Assembly: GCA_028695735.1 (NCBI GenBank)
Contig: JAQVIJ010000002.1
Span: 50,741 to 114,740 of the forward strand
DNA from: Deltaproteobacteria bacterium
GTDB lineage: Bacteria > Desulfobacterota > Dissulfuribacteria > Dissulfuribacterales > DYLC01
DNA length: 64,000 bases
Direction: 5' to 3'
The first letter of the stretch is position 1, and every line of letters starts with the position of its first letter. The position numbers and the translations under genes were made by a program. This document shows, piece after piece, positions 33,920 through 43,520 of this stretch. Below the pieces are notes generated by a model. It was not told where the DNA came from. It saw only the letters and a program-made list of their open reading frames with translations, and ran no database searches.

Positions 33920-35665
33920 GTGTCTGAGGCCATCAGTCTTAAGCATGTCAGCAAGTCTTTTAGGGTGGGAAAGAACACTGTTCAGGCCTTAAACGACTTG
34001 AATCTCGCTGTTGAAAAGGGGATTGTCACCGCCCTGGTAGGCCCTGACGCCGCGGGTAAGACCACATTGATGCGCCTTGTCATGGGGCTTTTGTTGCCGG
34101 ATGCAGGGGAGATCACCGTCTTTGGCCACAGTGTGCAAAGGGAAGCGGCCACTGTGCAGGAGATGACGGGCTACATGCCTCAGCGTTTTGGGCTTTACGA
34201 GGACCTCACCGTGCAGGAAAATATGGAGCTCTACGCCGAACTCAAGGGTCTGTCTCGCCAGGGCAGAAGAGAGCGTTATGACCTTTTGTTTCGCATGTCA
34301 GGGCTGGCGCCCTTTACTTCCCGCATGTCAGGCAGGCTCTCAGGGGGCATGAAACAAAAATTAGGGCTCATCTGCACGCTGTTGAGCAGCCCTCAACTGC
34401 TCATATTGGATGAACCCACTGTGGGCGTGGACCCCCTTTCCCGGCGTGAGCTGTGGCAAATCATCAGAAATGCCGTGGAAAACGAGGGAATGACCGTGTT
34501 GTTGAGCACCGCATATCTGGACGAGGCGGAACGCTGTGAGCAAGTGATTTTGTTGAACAGGGGAAGGATTGTGGGGCAGGGCAGGCCTTCCAGTTTCCTT
34601 GAACCCTTGAAAGGCCGCACATTCTTTGTGACAAGCCAAAAAGGCCTGCGCAGGGACCTGGCCCTGGAGTTAAGCGCCTTGCCGTCTGTGGTGGATGTGG
34701 CACTTCAGGCCGATGGCGTGCGGGTTATCGCGAAAAAAGGCGGCCTTGAGCCCCTTTGCGGCGTAAATGTCACGGCCATTGCCCCGCGTTTTGAGGATGC
34801 CTTTGTGACATTGCTCACTCAGGCCCAGGAGGCGCCTTCGTTGACAGGCCAACATTCAGCGCCCAATGCCTCTCCTTGTGAAAATGCCCCTTCGTTGACA
34901 AAGCCGCTTGCGGTGGGCAGTGCAACCAATGAGGATGTCATTGTGGTCAAGGACCTGGAGAAGTGGTTTGGGGCCTTTTGTGCGGTAAACAAGGTGAGTT
35001 TCACCGTGAAACGCGGAGAGATCTTCGGGCTTTTGGGGGCAAATGGAGCGGGAAAGTCCACCACATTTCGCATGCTCTGCGGCCTCTTACCTGCCACCAG
35101 AGGTGTGTTACAGGTCTCGGGAGAGAATCTGCTGCGCGCCTCCTCCAGGGCCAGAATGAAGATCGGTTATATGGCCCAGCGTTTTTCCCTGTATGGAAAC
35201 CTGACGGTCCTGCAGAACCTGCGTTTCTTTGCCGGAGCCTACGGCCTGAAAGATAAAAGGCGAGAGGAACGGATTCAGTGGGCATTGACAGAGTTTGGGC
35301 TGACGCCATTTCAGGATTTTACCGCCATGGCCCTCTCTTTAGGCCATAAGCAGAGGCTTGCCCTGGCGGCTGCGTTGATGCACGAGCCTGACATCCTCTT
35401 TTTGGATGAGCCCACCTCAGGGGTGGACCCCTTGGCAAGGCGTGAGTTTTGGCGGGAGATTCACAGGCTTGCCCAACGAGGCGTGACCGTGTTGGTCACC
35501 ACACATTTCATGGAGGAGGCCGAGTACTGCGACCGCCTGCTCATTATGTCCAGGGGTGAGGTCTTGGTGCAGGGGGCACCCCAGGAACTCAAGGCCCAAT
35601 ACGGCATGGCCAGCATCGAGGAGTTGTTTGTGAGCCTTTTGGAAAGACGGGAGGAGCGCTTATGA
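33920..35665 (+). CDS. Double-domain ABC ATPase (YbhF-like)
   Basis: A 581-residue protein of two fused ABC ATPases. Domain 1 (1-230) has the Walker A variant GPDAAGKTT, signature LSGGMKQKLG and Walker B LLILDEPTVGVD. Domain 2 (about 335-575) has GANGAGKST, a weak signature (LSLGHKQRLALA instead of LSGGQ) and DILFLDEPTSGVD. The altered signature could make one of the two ATP sites degenerate, as in many asymmetric ABC exporters. The start is GTG, three bases after the HlyD stop. The stop overlaps the next gene as ATGA. Confidence 0.93.
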   Translation: MSEAISLKHVSKSFRVGKNTVQALNDLNLAVEKGIVTALVGPDAAGKTTLMRLVMGLLLPDAGEITVFGHSVQREAATVQEMTGYMPQRFGLYEDLTVQENMELYAELKGLSRQGRRERYDLLFRMSGLAPFTSRMSGRLSGGMKQKLGLICTLLSSPQLLILDEPTVGVDPLSRRELWQIIRNAVENEGMTVLLSTAYLDEAERCEQVILLNRGRIVGQGRPSSFLEPLKGRTFFVTSQKGLRRDLALELSALPSVVDVALQADGVRVIAKKGGLEPLCGVNVTAIAPRFEDAFVTLLTQAQEAPSLTGQHSAPNASPCENAPSLTKPLAVGSATNEDVIVVKDLEKWFGAFCAVNKVSFTVKRGEIFGLLGANGAGKSTTFRMLCGLLPATRGVLQVSGENLLRASSRARMKIGYMAQRFSLYGNLTVLQNLRFFAGAYGLKDKRREERIQWALTEFGLTPFQDFTAMALSLGHKQRLALAAALMHEPDILFLDEPTSGVDPLARREFWREIHRLAQRGVTVLVTTHFMEEAEYCDRLLIMSRGEVLVQGAPQELKAQYGMASIEELFVSLLERREERL

Positions 35666-36762
35666 GTCCGGCCCTTCGTCGTATCTGTGCCCTGGTGCGC
35701 AAGGAGTTTCTGCAGGTCATTCGAGACCCCTCCAGTATTGCCATAGCCATTGTGCAACCCCTGTTCTTGTTGTTCATATTTGGCTATGGCATATCCCTGG
35801 ATGCAACCCATGTCCCTGTGGCATGTGTAGTGGATGCAACCGGACCCAATGCCAGGGAGTTTATAGGCGGGCTGTATCAGTCTCAGTACTTCAGCCCCAG
35901 AATATACGGCTCCATGGCTGAGGCCGAACAGGCCATGATCAAAGGGGATGCCATGGCCACTATCTGGATTCGGTCTGATTTTGAACGGCAGGCAATGACC
36001 GGAAATGGAAAGATAGAGGTCATTGTAAACGGTGTGGATGCCAATACCGCAAGGCTGGTGCAGGGTTATCTCATCGGCCATTGGGGACAGTGGCTGCTCA
36101 AGCAGGGTGCTACCATGGGCCTGGAACTAAAGCCTCGCATCTGGTTCAATGCAGAGGTGCGCAGTAGAAACTACCTGTTGCCAGGCATCATAGCCGTGAT
36201 CATGACTCTGACAGGCACACTGCTCACCGCCATGGTGGTGGCCAGGGAGTGGGAAAGGGGCACGATGGAGGCCCTGCTCTCCACGCCTGTGACCATAAGT
36301 GAGGTGATCGTGGGCAAGGTCATACCATATTTTCTGTTGGGCATGGCAGGTATGGGGCTTTCGGTACTCACGGCCCGTTGGCTGTTTCAGGTGCCTCTTG
36401 TGGGCTCACACTGGCTGCTTTTGGCGGTCTCCTGCCTGTATATGCTGGCTGCCCTGGCCATGGGGCTTTTCATCTCTTCCTTTTCCAAAAACCAGTTCAT
36501 TGCAGGCCAGTTGGCCATCATCACCACCTATCTGCCTGCCTTTATGCTCTCCGGTTTCATCTTCGACATTCACAGTATGCCTACTGTTATTCAGTGGCTG
36601 ACTCACATCATTCCGGCCCGCTATTTCGTGACCATCCTTCAGACCCTGTTTCTGGCAGGGGATGTGCATGGGCTTGTCATAAAAAATGCCGTTTATATGG
36701 CTGGGCTTGCGGCCTTTTTCCTGCTGCTTGTGGCGCGAAACAGCCGTAAGAGGCTGGATTGA
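35662..36762 (+). CDS. ABC-2 type permease (YbhS-like)
   Basis: A 366-residue permease: one N-terminal helix (SIAIAIVQPLFLLFIFGYGI), a periplasmic domain (about 45-170), then five C-terminal helices with EWERGTMEALLSTPVTISEVIVGK, the coupling segment of ABC-2 permeases. It pairs with the next gene to form a heterodimer. It overlaps the ATPase gene by four bases. Confidence 0.93.
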   Translation: MSPALRRICALVRKEFLQVIRDPSSIAIAIVQPLFLLFIFGYGISLDATHVPVACVVDATGPNAREFIGGLYQSQYFSPRIYGSMAEAEQAMIKGDAMATIWIRSDFERQAMTGNGKIEVIVNGVDANTARLVQGYLIGHWGQWLLKQGATMGLELKPRIWFNAEVRSRNYLLPGIIAVIMTLTGTLLTAMVVAREWERGTMEALLSTPVTISEVIVGKVIPYFLLGMAGMGLSVLTARWLFQVPLVGSHWLLLAVSCLYMLAALAMGLFISSFSKNQFIAGQLAIITTYLPAFMLSGFIFDIHSMPTVIQWLTHIIPARYFVTILQTLFLAGDVHGLVIKNAVYMAGLAAFFLLLVARNSRKRLD

Positions 36763-36764
36763 CC

Positions 36765-37874
36765 ATGTGGACCCGTGTAATTGCCCTGATCATCAAGGAA
36801 TTTCTGGCCATCTTGCGGGATAGAAAGGCCAGAATCACCCTCATCGGCCCGCCCATCGTGCAGCTTATCATCTTTGGCTATGCGGCCACCTTTGATCTGA
36901 AAGAGGTGCCTTATGCGGTCTATGATGAGGACTCCAGCCTGGCAAGCCGAGAGTTTCTGGCGCGCTTTGAAGGCGCCAATGCCTTTCGAAAGGTGGCGGT
37001 CCTTCAAAAGGAGGACGAGATTCGCCAGCTCATAGACACGCAGCAGGTGCTTCTGGTGCTGCATATTCCGCCTCGATTCCAGAGCAGATTGACTCGTGAG
37101 GGAAATGCCCCTGTGCAGGTGATCATAGATGGCAGGAACTCCAATACGGCCATGCTGGCCTTGAATTATGTAAATGAGATCGCCGCCAACTTCACTCTGA
37201 ATATGGCCAGGCAAAAGGGCCTTAGCGGGCCTGCTGCGCAACTGGTGGTGCGGGCATGGTACAACCCCAATCTGGAGAGCCAGTGGTTTATCGTGCCGGG
37301 CATCGTGGGGCTTTTGACCATGGTGGTGACATTGATGGTGACGGCCTTGTCCATCGCCAGAGAACGCGAGGCAGGGACCTTTGACCAGCTTCTGGTCACT
37401 CCCATGAATCCCTTTGAGCTACTCGTAGGAAAGACCGTGCCAGGCCTGGTCATAGGCCTTTTTGAGGGCAGTATCATCGTGTTGCTGACGGTCTTTTGGT
37501 TTGGAGTGCCGTTAAGGGGGAGCGTGCCTGCCCTTTACATCGGGCTTTTGTTCTTCAGCCTCTCCATAATCGGAGTGGGGCTGATGATCTCATCCATAGC
37601 CGCCACTCAGCAGCAGGGTCTGCTGGGCGCCTTTCTCTTTATGGTGCCGGCGGTCACCCTTTCAGGTTTTGCCACACCCATTGCCAATATGCCTGAAATC
37701 GTGCAGAAATTCACTCTGTTCAATCCATTTCGCTATTTTCTTGTGGTGGTGCGCAAGGTATTTCTGGAGGGTGCAGGAATGGAGTTGCTGTTGACCGAAT
37801 ACCTGTGCATGGCTGCCATAGGGGTGGTGACCTTGTTCACTGCCGCCTTGATGTTTAGAAGACGGATGTATTAG
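36765..37874 (+). CDS. ABC-2 type permease (YbhR-like)
   Basis: A 369-residue partner permease with the same layout: RVIALIIKEFLAILRDRKAR, periplasmic domain, then EREAGTFDQLLVTPMNPFELLVGK and five helices. ATG 36765 is preferred over the TTG at 36759 that overlaps the previous stop. It completes the MFP/ATPase/permease/permease exporter and ends the operon, converging with the DUF2442 gene. Confidence 0.92.
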   Translation: MWTRVIALIIKEFLAILRDRKARITLIGPPIVQLIIFGYAATFDLKEVPYAVYDEDSSLASREFLARFEGANAFRKVAVLQKEDEIRQLIDTQQVLLVLHIPPRFQSRLTREGNAPVQVIIDGRNSNTAMLALNYVNEIAANFTLNMARQKGLSGPAAQLVVRAWYNPNLESQWFIVPGIVGLLTMVVTLMVTALSIAREREAGTFDQLLVTPMNPFELLVGKTVPGLVIGLFEGSIIVLLTVFWFGVPLRGSVPALYIGLLFFSLSIIGVGLMISSIAATQQQGLLGAFLFMVPAVTLSGFATPIANMPEIVQKFTLFNPFRYFLVVVRKVFLEGAGMELLLTEYLCMAAIGVVTLFTAALMFRRRMY

Positions 37875-37957
37875 GTATTCTTCGTGGAGCCTTGGAAAAA
37901 TGCCTTTTCGCTCGCAACTGCGCTGCCCTTAGGCAAAAGGAGGTAAATAAGCCCAGG

Positions 37958-38248
37958 TTAGGCGCGCTCCACCTGTTGCATGGCCGTTTCTTTTGCATTG
38001 GGCTCAATTTCAACGCCATTATTCCATAACTCGTATTCACTCAAATCCATTTCATCATTCCAGGATACCCCATATCCGCCAGAATCAACGGTAACTGCCT
38101 TGAAGAATGCCTCGTTTCTCAGTAGCTGAAAACGCTCTATCCCCAGAATCCTGTGACAATCGTAAATTTTTTGCCTTCCATTGACAAATGTTACCAACAG
38201 GCGTTTTCCGCTTATAGGTCTCACTGATTTTATTCTTGGCGGGTTCAT
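37958..38248 (-). CDS. DUF2442 protein
   Basis: A 96-residue protein: MNPPRIKSVRPISGKRLLVTFVNGRQKIYDC...GYGVSWNDEMDLSEYELWNNG, the DUF2442 pattern. Such genes often stand beside DUF4160 genes as toxin-antitoxin-like pairs, but no partner is seen here. GGAG lies seven bases before ATG 38248. Confidence 0.85.
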   Translation of the reverse strand: MNPPRIKSVRPISGKRLLVTFVNGRQKIYDCHRILGIERFQLLRNEAFFKAVTVDSGGYGVSWNDEMDLSEYELWNNGVEIEPNAKETAMQQVERA

Positions 38249-38397
38249 GGTCTTACTCCAGGCCAGGTAAAGGGGCATCCATCTGAATCCATGGACTACT
38301 GGTATCGAGAAATACCTATAAAATGCTTGACATCGTTTTGCAATTGTTTATGTTCTTTTTTCCGTATCTCATGTTAAAATTTTAATGCAAGGAAGAA

Positions 38398-40086
38398 ATG
38401 ATGGCCAAGGAAACAAATGATCAAAAAGTAATCTACTCCATGCTCAAGGTGAGCAAGATATATCCACCGAGCCGATATGCCCTGAAGGACATCACTTTGG
38501 GCTTCTATTACGGCGCCAAGATCGGCGTTTTGGGCTTGAACGGCTCGGGCAAGAGCACCCTTTTGCGCATTATGGCCGGTGTTGACAGGGATTTTCTGGG
38601 AGAGACGGTATTGTCCAAGGGTTACACTGTGGGCCTTTTGGAACAGGAGCCTAAGCTGGATGTGTCCAAGACCGTGAAAGAGGTGGTGGAGGAGGCGGTT
38701 GCGCCTGTCCTGGCCTTGATGAAGAGGTTTGAGGAGATAAATGCGGCCTTTGCAGAACCTGATGCGGATATAGATGCACTGGTGGAGGAACAGGGTAGGG
38801 TGCAGGAGGAACTGGACAGGCATGATGCCTGGAATCTGGAGAGCCGTCTGGAACTGGCCATGGAGGCACTGCGCTGTCCGCCGCCTGAAACGCCTGTGGC
38901 CCAGCTCTCTGGAGGCGAGAGACGCCGTGTGGCCCTGTGCCGTCTGCTGCTCACCGAACCCGACATCCTGCTTTTGGATGAGCCCACCAACCACCTGGAT
39001 GCCGAGTCTGTGGCATGGCTTGAGCACCACCTTCAGCAGTATAAGGGGACGGTCATAGCCGTGACTCACGACCGTTATTTTCTGGACAATGTGGCCCAGT
39101 GGATTCTGGAGCTGGACAGGGGCCATGGCATTCCATGGAAGGGCAACTATTCCTCATGGCTGGAACAGAAACAGCAGCGTCTGGCCCAGGAGGAAAAGAC
39201 TGAAAGCAAGCGGCAGAAGACCCTGCAACGGGAACTGGAGTGGATACGCATGGCGCCCAAGGCCCGTCAGGCCAAGGGCAAGGCTCGAATCAACGCCTAT
39301 GAAAACCTTCTGAGTCAGGAGTATGAAAAGGCCAGAGAGGATCGTGAAATATATATTCCGCCAGGTCCACGTCTCGGGGATGTGGTGATCAATTTTCATG
39401 ATGTTTCAAAGAGTTACGGCGATTACAAGCTGTTTGATGGTTTCAGCTTCAATATACCGCCCGGCAGTATGATCGGTGTCATAGGCCCGAACGGGGCCGG
39501 AAAATCCACTCTGCTGAAGCTGATAGCCGGTGTCGAAACCCCTGACAGCGGCAGTATCGAGATTGGGGCTACCGTCAAGATGGCCTATGTGGAGCAGGTT
39601 AGAGACAGTCTGAACGGTGAAAATACGGTATGGGAGGAGATATCCGGTGGCGCCGAGTCCTTTCAGTTCGGCAATTACAAGGTAAATTCCAGAGGGTATG
39701 TGGCTGGCTTCAATTTTTTGGGCGCTGACCAGCAGAAAAAGGTAAAAGACCTGTCCGGTGGAGAGCGCAACAGGGTGCAACTGGCAAAGATGCTGACCAC
39801 AGGCGCCAATGTCATTCTGCTGGACGAGCCCACCAATGACCTGGATGTGAACACCATTCGAGCACTGGAAGAGGCGCTGGAGAGTTTTGCAGGCTGTGCC
39901 GTTATAGTCAGCCATGACCGTTGGTTTTTGGATAGGGTGGCTACGCATATCCTGGCCTTTGAAGACGACGGCCATATCGAGTGGTTTTATGGCAATTTCA
40001 GTGAATATGAGGAAAACCGCAGAAAAAGACTGGGCGCTCAGGCGGATCAGCCCCATAGAATGCGTTATCGTGGTCTGACACGTTGA
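38398..40086 (+). CDS. ettA: Energy-dependent translational throttle EttA (ABC-F)
   Basis: A 562-residue ABC-F protein with two ATPase domains: GLNGSGKST/LSGGERRRVALC/ILLLDEPTNHLD and GPNGAGKST/LSGGERNRVQLA/VILLDEPTNDLD. The helical inter-domain linker carries the basic QKTLQRELEWIRMAPKARQA segment and KARINAYENL. It binds the ribosomal E site and gates translation by ATP/ADP ratio. Two adjacent ATGs (38398, 38401) follow a GGAAG; either may be used. rlmI-like follows four bases after the stop. Confidence 0.95.
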   Translation: MMAKETNDQKVIYSMLKVSKIYPPSRYALKDITLGFYYGAKIGVLGLNGSGKSTLLRIMAGVDRDFLGETVLSKGYTVGLLEQEPKLDVSKTVKEVVEEAVAPVLALMKRFEEINAAFAEPDADIDALVEEQGRVQEELDRHDAWNLESRLELAMEALRCPPPETPVAQLSGGERRRVALCRLLLTEPDILLLDEPTNHLDAESVAWLEHHLQQYKGTVIAVTHDRYFLDNVAQWILELDRGHGIPWKGNYSSWLEQKQQRLAQEEKTESKRQKTLQRELEWIRMAPKARQAKGKARINAYENLLSQEYEKAREDREIYIPPGPRLGDVVINFHDVSKSYGDYKLFDGFSFNIPPGSMIGVIGPNGAGKSTLLKLIAGVETPDSGSIEIGATVKMAYVEQVRDSLNGENTVWEEISGGAESFQFGNYKVNSRGYVAGFNFLGADQQKKVKDLSGGERNRVQLAKMLTTGANVILLDEPTNDLDVNTIRALEEALESFAGCAVIVSHDRWFLDRVATHILAFEDDGHIEWFYGNFSEYEENRRKRLGAQADQPHRMRYRGLTR

Positions 40087-40090
40087 AGCC

Positions 40091-41284
40091 ATGAAAACAG
40101 ATATGCTACATGCCCGTCTCAAGCACGGGAAAGAACGCTCGCTCTTGCGCAGGCATCCCTGGATATTTTCAGGGGCATTGGAGGCGGTTGACGGCCATGG
40201 CAAATCAGGGGATACAGCCGCTATTTACGATTCTTCGGGCGGTTTTCTTGCCCTTGCGGCCTTTTCGCCCCATTCACAGATTCGTCTTCGCGTCTGGAGC
40301 TTTGACCCGTCTGACCGGATAGATGCTGTTTTTTTTCAGAACCGTATTCAGAAGGCGGTTGCGAGGCGTATGAAGAATGGTACCCTGCCCTGTGCCTGCA
40401 GGCTGATAAATGCCGAGGCAGACCTGCTTTCTGGCCTTATAGTTGATAAATACGGCGATTATTTGGTGGCGCAGTTTCTGTCTGCCGGAGTAGAGCGCTG
40501 GAAGAGCGGGATCGTGAAGGGACTTGAGGCTGTTTTGCGGCCTGAAGGCATCTACGAGCGCTCGGATGCAGAGGTAAGGCTCAAGGAAGGGCTTTCTTTG
40601 CAGACAGGGCTGTTGGCTGGTGAAGAGCCGCCTGAATTCATAGAGATACAGGAAGGCGGATATCGTTTTTTGGTGGATGTGCGCAGGGGGCACAAGACAG
40701 GTTTTTATCTGGATCAGGCGGAAAACCGCAAGATAGTGGCGGAATATGCGCAAAACAGGCAGATTTTGAACTGTTTTTCCTACACGGGAGGTTTCAGCGT
40801 AGCCGCCTTGAAGGCCGGTGCCGAGCGGGTGGTAAATCTGGATACCTCCGGCGATGCCCTTGAACTCGCCTCAAGGAACATACAGTTGAACGGTCTTGAT
40901 TTGAATCGCTGTGAAAACCTGCAAGAGGATGTGTTTTCCTGTCTGCGGACATTTCGGGATCGGGGTATTTCATTCGACATGATCATTTTGGATCCCCCAA
41001 AATTCGCTGAAAATCAGCACCAACTGGAAAAGGCCGCTCGCGGCTACAAGGACATCAACCTGCTTGCCTGCAAACTCCTGAGACCGGGAGGTCTTCTTGT
41101 CACCTTTTCCTGCTCCGGCCTGGTGAGCACGGAACTTTTTCAGAAGATAGTGGCGGATGCAGCCCTGGATGCCCACCGTCAGGCGCGCATTCAAAGGCGT
41201 CTGTTTCAGTCCTGCGATCATGCGGTGCTCCTGAGCTTTCCCGAAGGCCAGTATCTCAAGGGATTGGTCTGTGAGGTGGAATGA
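40091..41284 (+). CDS. rlmI: RlmI-like 23S rRNA cytosine-5 methyltransferase
   Basis: A 397-residue SAM-dependent methyltransferase: N-terminal PUA domain (KHGKERSLLRRHPWIFSGALE), then GHKTGFYLDQAENRK, VLNCFSYTGGFSVAALKAGA, NLDTSGDALELASRN and the motif IV segment MIILDPPKFAEN, with TFSCSGLVS near the end. Relatives methylate cytosine in 23S rRNA; the exact base is not deducible here. It is in one unit with ettA, a sensible ribosome-linked pairing. Confidence 0.9.
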   Translation: MKTDMLHARLKHGKERSLLRRHPWIFSGALEAVDGHGKSGDTAAIYDSSGGFLALAAFSPHSQIRLRVWSFDPSDRIDAVFFQNRIQKAVARRMKNGTLPCACRLINAEADLLSGLIVDKYGDYLVAQFLSAGVERWKSGIVKGLEAVLRPEGIYERSDAEVRLKEGLSLQTGLLAGEEPPEFIEIQEGGYRFLVDVRRGHKTGFYLDQAENRKIVAEYAQNRQILNCFSYTGGFSVAALKAGAERVVNLDTSGDALELASRNIQLNGLDLNRCENLQEDVFSCLRTFRDRGISFDMIILDPPKFAENQHQLEKAARGYKDINLLACKLLRPGGLLVTFSCSGLVSTELFQKIVADAALDAHRQARIQRRLFQSCDHAVLLSFPEGQYLKGLVCEVE

Positions 41285-41304
41285 GGCGTTTTGGGCGGTG
41301 CTCC

Positions 41305-42843
41305 CTAAGGGCCTTCAGACAGGGATTCCTGAATCTGTAACGAGATTCGAATGACATTTCGTGTTGTTTCCGTCACTCTGAAGGCCTCTCCTATCTCCAC
41401 TCCGGCTGCCGCTATTATCTCACCGGCAGCGGACACCAGAACGGGAAGCCGGTCCCTCAAATCCAGCGGTATCTTCTTCGCTATAAAAAAGTCCTTCAAT
41501 TTCATGGAATGGACATGGCCGAAAGGCGTGAAACGGTCACCCCTGCGCCGTCTGCGCAAGTAGATGGGAAAGACAATCCTGTCTCCATTCAACCATAGGA
41601 CGCGCTGGGCGAATGCAGTATTCCGCCCCTGCATGTAATCGTATGGGGAATAATCCAGAAGCGTCCACAGGCGGGCCGCTGACGATGGTTTGTGCAATGA
41701 GATGCCCACACTTACGGAAGCGCCGGGAAGCCGCCAGACCCCAGGCCCGGCCACTGCACAGGCCTCTTCGCCGTTTGTCTTGCCTGATTCATCCCTCTTC
41801 AATTTTTTTGCACATCTGGGACAGGTATCCGGTTCCATAACAAGGTGCAATACATCATATTCACGTCTTGCAACAATTTTAAGGGGCAGGTTCAGGGAGG
41901 CGTTGGGCGCCTGTCCCATGGCCAGCACATCCAGCGCATTCAGATGCCGAAAGACAAGTTCTGCAAGCACGCGGTCATCGGTCAAGCGGGCGAGTGCGGT
42001 TCGATACACCCTTCTGCGAATGGAAACCGGCTGGTCCCGCAATCCTCCAAGCTGCAATACCGCCTTGCCGGAAGCGACAGTCACACAGGAATCGAAGACC
42101 TTGCCCGCGATTCCGTTCAGCACGGCCTCGTCTTCCCTCAGCATCTCCGCTGTCCGGCACAGGGTCTGAATCAGTTTCGGGTTATAATCCTTCAGCAGCC
42201 GCGGCAGGAGCTCCTGACGAATGCGGTTTCGTTCGTATTTGAGAGTCAGATTGGAGCTGTCCTCAACATATTGTAGTGAAAAACTGTGGAGATATGTCAG
42301 GATCTCCTCTCTGGTCCTGCCGAGAAGCGGCCTTATGATGCCATCCGCACGCCTCCAGGGAATACCGCAAAGGCCCTGCATTGCGCTGCCTCTCAAAAAA
42401 CGGAACAGCAGCTCCTCGGCCTGGTCCTGGGCATTGTGGGCAGTGGCAAGACAATCAAAGCCGATTTTCCGCATTGTCTGCAACAGAAATTCATAACGCA
42501 GATGTCGCGCAGCACTCTGCACACTCAATCGCGTTTGCATGGGATTGGTACGGGCGAAAACCTTGACATCACCTGTCCCAAGGTAAAACGGCAGCCCATG
42601 CCCCTTTGCCAGAGAGGCCGTAAAGGCGGCGTCCCTTTTGGATTCCTCACCCCTCAGGGCATGATCGAAGTGAGCGACAGCCAGTTTCAATCCCCAGCGC
42701 TTCTGTAATGCAAGCATGACATGCAGCAGGCACACGGAATCAGGACCGCCAGAAACCGCCATCAATATGGAGGCCCCCTCAGAGAAAAGCCCTCTGGAGC
42801 GGATATCCTCCTCAACCGTCTGAATGAAACGAACGGAAGACAT
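41305..42843 (-). CDS. tilS: tRNA(Ile)-lysidine synthetase
   Basis: A 512-residue enzyme that converts C34 of tRNA-Ile(CAU) to lysidine. The PP-loop ILMAVSGGPDSVCLLHVML, HFDHALRGEESKRDA, TAHNAQDQAEELLFRFLRGSAMQGLCGIPWR and IRPLLGRTREEI are typical, and the C-terminal domain contains GDRFTPFGHVHSMKLKDFFIAKKIP. The start at ATG 42843 puts the PP-loop at about residue 30, as expected; the frame is open to a TTG at 42888. No clear ribosome site is visible at either. Confidence 0.94.
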   Translation of the reverse strand: MSSVRFIQTVEEDIRSRGLFSEGASILMAVSGGPDSVCLLHVMLALQKRWGLKLAVAHFDHALRGEESKRDAAFTASLAKGHGLPFYLGTGDVKVFARTNPMQTRLSVQSAARHLRYEFLLQTMRKIGFDCLATAHNAQDQAEELLFRFLRGSAMQGLCGIPWRRADGIIRPLLGRTREEILTYLHSFSLQYVEDSSNLTLKYERNRIRQELLPRLLKDYNPKLIQTLCRTAEMLREDEAVLNGIAGKVFDSCVTVASGKAVLQLGGLRDQPVSIRRRVYRTALARLTDDRVLAELVFRHLNALDVLAMGQAPNASLNLPLKIVARREYDVLHLVMEPDTCPRCAKKLKRDESGKTNGEEACAVAGPGVWRLPGASVSVGISLHKPSSAARLWTLLDYSPYDYMQGRNTAFAQRVLWLNGDRIVFPIYLRRRRRGDRFTPFGHVHSMKLKDFFIAKKIPLDLRDRLPVLVSAAGEIIAAAGVEIGEAFRVTETTRNVIRISLQIQESLSEGP

Positions 42844-42981
42844 GGAATCAGCGCTCAAAGCCGGCAATAGCGGCTGCAAAAAGGACAATTACGAGGAACG
42901 CAGTCATGGGGCTAAAAGGTATTTTTTCGAGGTCCCCTTTTTGTGTCATACGCCTCACGGGCGTCATAGCCTTTAACAAGC

Positions 42982-43470
42982 TCACCCCCCGCCCTTGAAC
43001 AGGTTCATGGAGGCCATCAACTCAGTAAAGCTTGGTTCGCGCACCTCCATAATCTTCACTTTCAGAACGATATCTTTGCCTGCTGCAGGGTGGTTGAAGT
43101 CCATTGTAACCGAATCCGTTCCGATCTTTCGAACCGTAAACATGACCGGTTGACCATCCGGCCCCTTCTCCTCATAGACCTCGCCTTCCTTCAATGCTGC
43201 CAGATTTTTGACTCGGGAGGCCGAGATCTCGTTTACAAGGTCCGGATCATAGGGCCCGAAGGCCTCCTGGGCCGGAATGTGAATGCTGACTTCTTCATTC
43301 ACAGTACGTCCGGCGATGGCCTCTTCAAGCACAGGCAGAATACGATCCCTGCCGAAGACAAAGGAGGATGAGTGCTCCGCAGCCAGAAATGCCGGCAGAT
43401 CCCCGTCATCAGTGGAAAAACTGTACTGGATACTGACAAATTTATCCTGACCTATCAATGGGTTACGCAT
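42982..43470 (-). CDS. FKBP-type peptidyl-prolyl isomerase (SlyD-like)
   Basis: A 162-residue isomerase of the SlyD branch: SIQYSFSTDDGDLP, FVFGRDRILPVLEEAIAGRTVNEEVSIHIPAQEAFGPYDPDLV, then the inserted chaperone flap and VTMDFNHPAAGKDIVLKVKIMEVRE. It helps protein folding in the cytoplasm. There is no His-rich metal-binding tail as in E. coli SlyD; the C-terminus ends FKGGG. AAAGGAG supports ATG 43470. Confidence 0.92.
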   Translation of the reverse strand: MRNPLIGQDKFVSIQYSFSTDDGDLPAFLAAEHSSSFVFGRDRILPVLEEAIAGRTVNEEVSIHIPAQEAFGPYDPDLVNEISASRVKNLAALKEGEVYEEKGPDGQPVMFTVRKIGTDSVTMDFNHPAAGKDIVLKVKIMEVREPSFTELMASMNLFKGGG

Positions 43471-43520
43471 AATATACACTCCTTTTTTGAGATAATCTTG
43501 AAATATAGCACATATAACTG

